The translations under genes and the position numbers were made by a program. From Adiantum capillus-veneris (taxonomy: Eukaryota > Streptophyta > Polypodiopsida > Polypodiales > Pteridaceae), in the NCBI GenBank assembly GCA_014529385.2, contig CM043966.1:87326087-87390086 (forward strand): a DNA stretch of 64,000 nt, in the 5' to 3' direction. Positions within the stretch are counted from its first letter, which is position 1, and each line of letters starts with the position of its first letter. The notes under the pieces are model-generated. The model was not told the origin of the DNA. It saw only the letters and a list, made by a program, of their open reading frames with translations, and did no database searches. Shown here one piece after another: positions 56,047 to 64,000 of this stretch.

Positions 56047-56115
56047 TTCCACATGGTGGAATTGAACCCATCACCTCCAGCTGGCAAGTGCAATGCTCTA
56101 TCACTACGCCGGCAT
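56047..56115 (-). other. tRNA-related sequence (decayed tRNA or SINE head)
   Basis: On the minus strand it contains a perfect polymerase III B box, GGTTCAATTCC (plus positions 56058-56068), and, about 40 bases before it, a shortened A-box region GGCGTAGTGATAGAGC. The spacing is tRNA-like, but the anticodon stem does not pair well, so it is not a functional tRNA. A tRNA-derived SINE head is possible. Confidence 0.45.
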
Positions 56116-56212
56116 GCATGCTTTGAAGCATGGGTGCTTTGAGAGTTACATACCTAAAGAAACGTTGGTGGCCCACAAAGAACTCACGTGATTGGCCATG
56201 ACGATCACCTCC

Positions 56213-56313
56213 ACCTACAAAGTGGCTTGTAGGCCAAAATTTATACAGAGCCCTCTTTCCCTCCCCCTACAAAGTGGCTAGTAGGCCAAAATTTATACAG
56301 AGCCCTCTTTCCC
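56213..56313. repeat. 50-bp tandem duplication
   Basis: The unit beginning CCTACAAAGTGGCT and ending CCCTCTTTCCCT occurs twice in a row, with one or two differences, immediately before the truncated gag of the next element. Confidence 0.9.
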
Positions 56314-56321
56314 TCCTCTTT

Positions 56322-59151
56322 TCTCACCTATGATGGCACCTTTACTGCTACGGACAAAGTACTCGACTTCATCCAACAATTCGACGTGGCCTTTGGAGAC
56401 AAGGGCTTCATAGAGTCCTCCAAGCTACATCATGTAGCTATGCACTTCCAAAAATCTGCTCGTCAATGGTGGGCTAGCCTTCGTGGAAACGGCGAAGCCC
56501 CAAAGACATGGAAAACTCTACGATTGCAATTCCTTGCAAGCAATGCAGAGGACAAAGTGGTTTCCGAATGGTGAAGTTTGAATCTACTCTCCAACGAGTC
56601 TATCCACAAATATGTGGGCAAGTTTTGGGATTTACATCTCAAGGCTACCGTCTTTCAAAAGATAGACTATATCGAGAAAAAGCAACAATTCTATACAGGA
56701 TTACCTGAAGAAATGGCCCAGTATGTCAACTCTCAACGACCTGATTCTATCACCGAAGTAATCCATCACACTATGGTTGCTTTGTGCATCAATTTCCAAT
56801 AAAGGGCTAAAAGGAATGCCAAGCCCATGGAAAACAAAGATCAAAATGATGCAAAGGGGAAGCACAATGCTCAAAACTTTCCAAAGCAATTCCAACCACA
56901 ACAACAACAACAATCGGTCCAAGGAGAAGGGACTTCACAATGGTAAAAATAAACTCTCATGAAGAGCTAGAAGCTTTTCGTAAGGACCACAAATGCTTCA
57001 AGAGTGGGGAGCAAGGACATGGCTACCATTCTTGCCCCAAAAGAAATGCCTGTAATGAGACTCCTAGAGCTTACATGGTCAAAGCTCCAAAAGAGGATTC
57101 TCATTGCAAAGGATCACCTCTCTTCTATGCTAGGGGAAAGGTAAGGGAGCATGATGCATTTATTCTATTTGACCCTGGCTTTACTCACAACTCCATATCA
57201 ACAGAGTTGGCCACTAAACTGGGCATTCAAGCATTCAAGATGGGAGATACTGTAACTATCGATGGAGATTTCAAGATGGGAGATATTGTAACTTCCGATG
57301 GAGCTTTCAAGGGACAACAAGCCTTCATTACTCCCTTGATTGGAAAGTTGAGGCTTCATGTCCAAAGCTACGTTGACAAAGAAGACTTTTTCATCTCTCC
57401 TCAACAACATGAGGATGTTATCCTAGGGGCACCATGGTTCAACCACATGGCTGCCAACATGAAGTTCCCTGAAAAGAGAATCTACTTCACATACAAGGAA
57501 AAGAACATGTATATAGATGCTAATGAGTCCGATCATACTATACCACTTGTAAATTCACCTACTTTTGATAAGTCAATGAATAGATCAGTTTCTGCGTACA
57601 TGATTTTTGTCAAAGAGTCTCTAATGACGCTAATGTTTTATCAGATGAAAATGCTAGGAATCAAAAAGAGTTATACTTGTCTAATTTTCTAAATGGATAC
57701 CAAGATGTTTTTATTGATGATATCCCTATGGAATTATCCCCAAAACGAGGGGATGATGACCATCAAATTGAGCTCCTACCAGGAAGTTCACCACCTAACA
57801 AGCGTCCTTATCAAGTTTCCCAAGCTCAACAAGAGGAGATCATGAGGCACGTACAAGAATCGGTAGAAAAAGGGATGGTTAGGCCTAGCTCCTCTCCCTT
57901 TTGTTCTCCAGTCCTTTTGGTGAAAAAGAAAGATGGTACATACCGCATGTGTGTGGATTATCGAGCACTAGACCATATCACTATCAAAAATAGATTTCCC
58001 ATACCGTGGGTAGAAGATCTGTTTGATAAGCTACAAGGTTCAACCTACTTCAGTAGGGTTGACCTTAAAAGTGGCTACCATCAAATAAGGATAGTGAATG
58101 AAGATATCCTAAAGACCGCGTTTTGTACAACGTTGGTCTGTATGAATATCTAGTCATGCCTTTTGGCTTGACTAATGCACCGGCCGCATTCACTCGTTTG
58201 ATGGAGAAAATATTTAGACCCTATCGAAAATTCATTGGAGTGCTCTTTGATGAAACCATCATCACTCCAAGTCCTTGGAGGAACACAAGCAACATCTCTA
58301 GGTGATTTTTTCTAAAAGAAAAACAATTTTTTCCTTGAAGAGATTCAATACTTAGGCCATATTATCTCTCAGGATGGTATCTGTACGGATCCATCTAAAT
58401 TAGAGGTGATAAAGACATGGCCTAATCCAAGGAATCTACATGAGCTATGAAGCTTTATCTACATACTATGGACGCTTCATAGAAAAATTATCTCAAATAG
58501 CAAGACCATTACATGACTTAACAAAGGAGAACGTTAAGTACTCATGCTAAAAGAGAAAATTGCTTTTGACAAGCTCAAAGAGAAGCTTACCTCCCAACCA
58601 GTGCTTATGCTTTCGGATCTCTCAAAGCCATTTAAGGTCCAATGTGATGTTTGTGGTGATTGCCTTAGAGCAGTCTTGCTTCAAGAAGGGTATGCCATAG
58701 AATATGAGAGCTAAAGGCTCAATGCTGATAAACGGTTCTTGGGCATATATGAGAAAGTGATTTTAGATGTTCTACATGCCCTAGACACATGGAAGCACTA
58801 TCTATTGGGGACTCCTTTTATTTTGCGAACGAACCACCAAAGTCTCAAGTACTTTATGATGCAAACCAATATTTTCGACAAACAAATGAGGTGTACAAAT
58901 TTTCTTTCACAATTTTTTTTCATATATATCACATTGTTGGTGAGCACAATCAAGTGGCCGATGCACTTTCACGATGACCAAGAGTTAATGCAGTATCTAT
59001 AGTAACTCAAAATGATCTATATTCTATGATAGATGAGTATGATACTAACTCTGAATTTAAAGACATAATGTCAGCCCTTGCATTGGGGAAGAAAGAAGAA
59101 CCATTCACCTTGCATGATGCTTATCTTCTCCATGGCAATAGGCTATGTGTT
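56322..59151 (+). pseudogene. gypsy-A third copy: truncated gag through integrase start
   Basis: The coding order is gag core (56330-56800: FIQQFDVAFGDKGFIESSKL, then FQKSARQWWASLRG), zinc knuckle (about 56994, CFKSGEQGHGYHSC, with the second Cys lost), retropepsin (57170, LFDPGFTHNSIS, then VILGAPWF), RT (57677-58310: LLVKKKDGTYRMCVDYRALD and [12 protein letters not shown], catalytic region FDETIITP in place of LDDVIIYS), RNase H (58600-58980: FILRTNHQSLKYFM, then NQVADALSR) and the start of integrase, ending at 59151. The 5' LTR and start of gag are missing. It retains the RT segment deleted in the copy at 44733. Numerous stops; no function expected. Confidence 0.88.
57234..57305 (+). repeat. 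36-bp in-frame tandem duplication in the gypsy-A protease
   Basis: Two 12-codon units, FKMGDTVTIDGD and FKMGDIVTSDGA, lie side by side. The copy at 44338 has a single unit. Confidence 0.9.
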
Positions 59152-59729
59152 AGCCATGCTTCTATTCTTAAGCTTGTCATCTTCTTCATCATCATTATTA
59201 TGCTATTATGCTATGCTATGCAAGAAGAGTGACGATAAGTGAGGAACTATCTCTTTCTCATATGTTACTTCTTCTTCCTCTTCCCTACCCTCATTCCCCG
59301 CTAGCTCTCTCCACCTTCAAAGGTGTTTGAGCCCTTGGAACTGAGGTTGGGGGTGGTTAATTATTTTACAAAGGATTATGTTTATGCTTGTGATGCATGA
59401 AGTTTCCCATCTTTATTGCATCACCTAGGTCACAAGGAACACAAAGATTGTATTGTACCAAGTCTCTCATTATGGGAGAATCTATAATACAAAAGCCTAT
59501 TGGAGGGGGGATTGGCACCACATAAATCGGGTCCTCAACCGTTGTCATGTTCTCTAATTCTCTCTCCTGCAAAATTATTGTTCATGCCAAGTTAATTAAG
59601 TCTAATGGTTACGCTGCTACCTCTAATTACGTTCACCCTCTAGATGTTCTCAAAGTAGTCTCATGAAAGTGCTCACTCGAGTTCTCTTAATTCAACTATT
59701 TTCAAAGTTCATAGGCCATTTCCATTACA
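59152..59729 (+). repeat. 3' end of gypsy-A LTR joined to pol by a deletion
   Basis: At 59152 the integrase reading switches, within AGCCATGCTT, to LTR sequence equivalent to position 3095 of the LTR at 2216-3658. It continues to the LTR end CCATTACA at 59729. All of integrase and about the first 880 bases of the LTR are missing. Confidence 0.8.
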
Positions 59730-59774
59730 TCTTCTTCAAGCTGTGTGTGTTTCCTTGCAATCCCAATTGCAACA
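59730..59774 (+). repeat. tail of copia-A LTR, with decayed PBS following
   Basis: Matches the last 45 bases of the LTR ending at 6165. The PBS at 59777-59788 reads TGGTATTAAAGC, two changes from initiator-Met. Its abrupt start at the gypsy-A LTR end shows that gypsy-A inserted into this copia-A LTR. Confidence 0.75.
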
Positions 59775-60139
59775 AATGGTATTAAAGCAAGTTGCATCCT
59801 CTCGGGCATACTTGTTAGCGTCTCTAGCACACCCACTTCCTCACTTTCTTTGATCTGGGTGAGTTTTGGTGAGCGTCAGTACATTGATAAATACTTTGAG
59901 AGAGGTTGTAGAGCTTGGCCTACTCAGAATTTTGATTCGGGCTCATTTTGGCCTCCATTTCCACTATAGGAAATATTGCTCAAGCAATTTTGTCCTTTTG
60001 TGTAGAATTTATGCCAGTGAAATTTTTTGCATAACAAGTCTCTTCCATTATTCTTTTAGTTGTGCTATATAGCATGCGTTAGTCCAGATTTGTTTATTCT
60101 CTTTTTGAAAATAGTTTTCACATTAGGTGCAAGCCCGAC

Positions 60140-61715
60140 ATGGCTGACAACAACACCGATGTATTCAGATGTTCATTATTGAGGATAAATTGGATGTGGA
60201 CAATTACCAAATGTAGGCTTACATGATACAACATGTTCTTGTGTCAAAGGGTGTTTGGAATGTTGTGCAAGGCATTGATGTTTGTCCTTTTACGGATACA
60301 GGTGTTGATGATGTTGTAGATTTTGGTGTCAAGATTGTTACTGCTAGAGTTGTTTTGCCTACAACTGAGTAGTCTCATTAGGATGTTAGAGATACAAAAG
60401 CTCATGCATTGATTGCATTATCTATGAAGCACAGTATTACTCCTCACATTCACTCAGCTTAATCAACAAAATAGGCTTGGGATATTCTAGTTGGTTTTTA
60501 TGCAAGTCGCAACGAGGCTGAAATTGCATTGCTTCATAAAGAGATGGAGTCAAAGATTATGCATGAGGAAGATGGCATGGACACTTCCCTTGCTGGTATC
60601 AAGGATATCAATGATCAACTCATTTTTGCAAGCGAAGTCATTTCTGACAGTTCACTTGTGTAGGCTGTTAGTGATGCATTGCAAGATTCTTTACCAGATT
60701 TTTGCTAGTACTTGAAGACTTATGATCCCAATGTTGTGAAGTTTGATGCATTATCAACATTGATATTGCAAGAGTCACTTTTAAGATAGAACATGGCTAA
60801 GAAATGTACAGTTCAATGGTCTTTCATTGCTACTCAAAGAAAAGGTGGTAACAACAATGTAGCCAATTCTCATGGTTCTTTAGTGAGTGGAAATCACCTA
60901 TATCACCTTATCTAGGAATTTTAGTGAAAAAGGAAAAAGGAAGATGTGTTGCCATTATTATTGCAAGGTTTGATAAAGCAGTGTCCTAAATTGAAGGCAA
61001 AAAAGGCCAAGAAGAAAGAGGCTGGTTCCACTACAAGTGCAACTATTGTCATGAAAGGATATTGTGATGCTGAAGTAGATACAAAGTGGGAATTTAGTGC
61101 AAAGTTCACTTAAGATCCTTCTGTTCATGATGCATGTATGTCAGTTGTTGCTGCAGATTCACATGTGTGATACTTTGATAGTGGTTCTACAAAGCACATT
61201 ATCTCACACTGTGACTTGCTTACCTCTCTCGAGTATATCCCTTAGGGGAATTCGGTCACTTGTGCCACCAATGCCTCTTATCTAGTCTAGGAAGTTGGAA
61301 ATATTCTTCTGATTGCTACGAATGGCAGTTCTTTTGCACTTGTTGATACACGTTATATACCTGGGATAAAAAAAGAACCTTTTGTCTACATCTGTACTTG
61401 CCAGACTTGATCTTGTTGTGAAATTCGTGTATGATAGATATACAGCTCATGATCTCAATTTCGGTGATGAAATTTATGCATCTAGCATTTTGTGCCATGG
61501 AAAGTATAAGTTCACTTTGTATGATAAGTGTGGGAAAAATTTTGCAAATGCATTTGTGGATTCAAAGGCTGTTTGTTTTGGCAAGCATATTTTGGGTATC
61601 TGAATTTTGCTAGTTTGTTGTGTTTGAAAAAATATGATATGGTTGCTTCTTTGCCACCTCTTGAATCATCTTCAAAGCATGTCTGTGAAGGTTGTATTTT
61701 GGGTAAGATGTAGCA
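60140..61715 (+). pseudogene. copia-A second copy: gag, protease, GAG-pre-integrase
   Basis: Begins MADNNTDVF at 60140, as in the copy at 6528. The Gag core is degraded (60480-60790). The protease start FDSGSTKHIISHCDLLTSLE at about 61170 retains D-S-G. The GAG-pre-integrase region at 61590-61715 reads GYLNFASLLCLKKYDMVASL and VCEGCILGKM, which supply the C-X2-C of its zinc motif. Stops are frequent. Similarity ends near 61740, before the integrase core. It extends beyond the first copy, which ends within the protease. Confidence 0.8.
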
Positions 61716-62335
61716 TTTAAAGTTTCCAAAAGATGGTCCAATAAGGGCTACGCAAAGCCATAAGGTTGCTTGGCTAGCTCACCAAAGATAGGCCTTTGAC
61801 TCTCCAACGGTCGTGGGGTCAAGTACCCATGTGGGCTCATGGGAGGACCCAACCCTCCAAAAAACTGCAGCTTACTATCGTGGTCCAGAGCATGCACGCT
61901 TAAAGAAACACTTTTTTTTGCTGCCGCTGCCCCTGCCTGCCCGAAGGGCTATTTGTTGGTGCCTACTTGCCCGGGGTCTCTGCCCGCATGGCTGCCTGAC
62001 CCCGCTTGCTCGGCCTCGCTACCCAACTGCCCGCTTTGCTCGATCCCTATTGGGACCCCCTTTCCCACTACCACTGGCCCTATCCTTTGATCTCCAAAGG
62101 CTCCCAGCCATTAAGGGGAAACTTACCATAAAGTGGACACCAACGTCCCATCAATGGACACCAAAGACTTCCCAAGGCAAGGAAAAACCTTGAGCACACA
62201 AAGAGAGCTTCACAAGGGTGCATACAAGATTTTGCATTTTGACATCGAACATCAAAGGGAATCCAATATATCAAAGGAACTATTGTGAAGAGGGGCTTCA
62301 CTCCGGTGAAGAGGATCTTCACAAAGATAAAAAAG

Positions 62336-62382
<47 letters not shown>

Positions 62383-62514
62383 TTAAATCCTCAAAATCGT
62401 GCAGCCAAGCACAATAAACTTGCAGAATAAATTTCTTATAATCCCATAAGGAGAATTTGTGCTCGTGTAAAGAGGTAGACACTGGCTAGGAGAGTTTGCT
62501 AAGCAATTAGCGCA
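61716..62514. other. unassigned; possible LTR or leader of the next copia element
   Basis: A locally GC-rich stretch of repeated CTGCCCG/GCCTGCC-like words lies at 61920-62060, and a TC/CA microsatellite at 62339-62382. No gene and no clear LTR end or PBS are visible. Confidence 0.4.
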
Positions 62515-63370
62515 ATGGAAGAGAATGGGCTTGGGAAATTTAACGGGGAGGGATTTCATACTTGGAAAACCAAGTTGAAAAGCTACTTAATGAAAAAAAC
62601 AGTTGTGGGGAATAGTGGAGCCAATGCTCACTGATCCGACATCTACTACTGGTGCATAAGTTTTGACACGAGCTATGAGTGCACAAATTCAAGCCAAGGA
62701 TGAGCATGCATTAGGAATCATAATCACTACACTACATGACAATTGTGTACACTTTATTGATGATTGTGATACATCATCATCTGCATGGGAAGCACTAGAA
62801 AAAAACTTTGGAGCTAGGAAAAAGAAAAGCAAAGTAAGCTTAAAGAAAGATCTATACAAATTGCAAATGGAACATAGCAAAGATATTGCAAGATTGGTCA
62901 ATCGCCTCAAAAGCATGACCACACAACTAGCTTATGTAAACAGTGTAGTACCAGAGGAGGACAAAATTGCAATTCTTCTAGCATCCTTACCATCTAGCTT
63001 TGACCAGAGCACGACCATCATTGAGGAGAAGGATCCCACACCAAATTTTCAAGATGTCATCAACTCTTTAATGCTCGAGGAGAAGAAGCAAGGGTGGAAC
63101 GCTACTTCAAGGGGAAGAGCTATCTCTAGAAACAAAACTTGTTTCAAGTGTGTCAACTAAGGGCACATAGCAAAGGGTTGTCTAGCATGGAAGACTTGCA
63201 GCATTTTCAGAAAAAAGGGTCATCTTCCTTCCAAGTGTTTCAAAAGGGTCAGAGGAAACACCAACAAAAATACAAGGTGCATAAAGTGTATTTGGTAGAA
63301 GAGGACAATGATGAAGATGAAGAAGAAGGTGGAAATATCCTTCTAGTCTACAACGACATTCTCTAGATTT
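62515..63370 (+). pseudogene. copia gag (family distinct from copia-A and B)
   Basis: Starts MEENGLGKFNGEGFHTWKTK at 62515. A frameshift and stop near 62640 precede a 165-codon open stretch (62663-63160) with the UBN2-type Gag core: SSSAWEALEKNFGARKKK, LKKDLYKLQMEHSKDIARLV, VVPEEDKIAILLASLPSSFD. Zinc knuckle 1 is CFKC…GHIAKGC with an internal stop (63139-63175). Knuckle 2 reads CSIFRKKGHLPSKC, with Phe for the second Cys. The sequence then loses coding character. No pol follows before 63371. It is a truncated element whose Gag would have assembled particles. Confidence 0.78.
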
Positions 63371-64000
63371 TGTTTTAGCATTTCTTCAATTGTATTTGTC
63401 TGGAGATAGCTTGGACTAGCTTGGTGTTGGACGGATACGCCGCGACGGATGTCAGCATAGAACTCACCTAACATATAATGTCAAATGAGGACGAAGCTCG
63501 ACCCGCAGGCGCGTGGAAGCAAGCAAAGGGTGCCAACCTCTACTTGACCAACTAATGACTACTTCCTACAGAGATATCAAATCTACATGCCATCGGTTCT
63601 GTGAATGTGAGAATCTCCTATGATGCTACCGCAAGCCAAAAGTCCATTAGACGTTCTCGAAATGTTATGAAACTTGAGGGATATCCTATCAACACCAATA
63701 GGCCACTCTCCCTAAGGTCCGTGACAAAACAAACCTACCCAATACCCTCCGTGCAAAAAACGCGTAGGATGTCTGGCCGGTTTTTGCAGGTCGATGTTTC
63801 CGAAAACTAAAGTGCCTAATGTGTAGCTCTACTCACTCTGATCGCATGGATATGCTGAAATGCTAAAACGGACAACAGTTACTCACCGAAACTCCAAAAG
63901 TAGCTCGCGGGTGAATCTGCCAAAACACAGACGAACGCGCGTGATGTAAGCATCAACGCATAGCTCTCCTCGTGGGCAACACACTGCTGCTCTCCGTTTG
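63371..64000. other. unassigned sequence, no gene seen
   Basis: No recognisable domain, RNA gene or repeat structure. The short frame at 63601-63810 has no support. Confidence 0.35.

Overview
The window is repeat-dominated nuclear DNA of a vascular plant. The evidence is a tau-class glutathione S-transferase gene with the usual single phase-0 intron, several LTR retrotransposons of both Ty3/gypsy and Ty1/copia type with plant initiator-Met or tRNA-Asp primer-binding sites, and many long (AG)n, (AC)n and (CTT)n microsatellites. The sequence does not fix the species. A fern or other large-genome plant would fit, but that is a guess. Family names used here (gypsy-A, copia-A and so on) are local labels.

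Layout. 1-3658: the 3' half of a decayed gypsy-A element with its LTR. 3659-5760: a minus-strand gypsy gag relic with PBS and probable LTR. 5964-7690: truncated copia-A. 7691-11500: unassigned, with microsatellites. 11520-15369: decayed minus-strand gypsy-B with a tandemly duplicated gag segment. 15588-18230: two mutually similar, unrecognised minus-strand protein-coding units, one interrupted by a 332-bp inverted-repeat element. 19240-24700: a minus-strand Tat-like gypsy pol in which a retropepsin-like domain follows the integrase. 24745-27953: mostly unassigned, with a copia-B scrap. 27954-28259 and 37614-37790: a gypsy-D pol relic split by the 9.35-kb element at 28260-37613. 40559-49481: a structurally complete but coding-dead gypsy-A element inserted in an older gag. 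51816-53879: the GST gene and an inverted GST exon fragment. 54130-61715: copia-B, tRNA-like, gypsy-A and copia-A relics. 62515-63370: a different copia gag.

The most interesting object is the element at 28260-37613. Its LTRs are identical by eye except for one TG unit. It has a perfect 5-bp target duplication (ACGTG), a tRNA-Asp PBS, a polypurine tract, a TATA box in the LTR, and three long open frames: Gag (776 aa), a zinc-knuckle/retropepsin/WVPK-repeat protein (968 aa) and an unrecognised acidic protein (140 aa) behind an internal TATA run. It has no reverse transcriptase, RNase H or integrase, so it should be a recently mobile, protein-coding, non-autonomous element that depends on enzymes supplied in trans. 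The decayed Tat-like element at 19240-24700 also ends in a retropepsin-like domain followed by an IWVPK motif. A relative of it is therefore a natural, though unproven, candidate partner.

The only conventional host gene that looks functional is the GST at 52905-53827. Every other coding stretch is transposon-derived or an interrupted pseudogene. Boundaries of relics are approximate unless LTR ends or target duplications are named.
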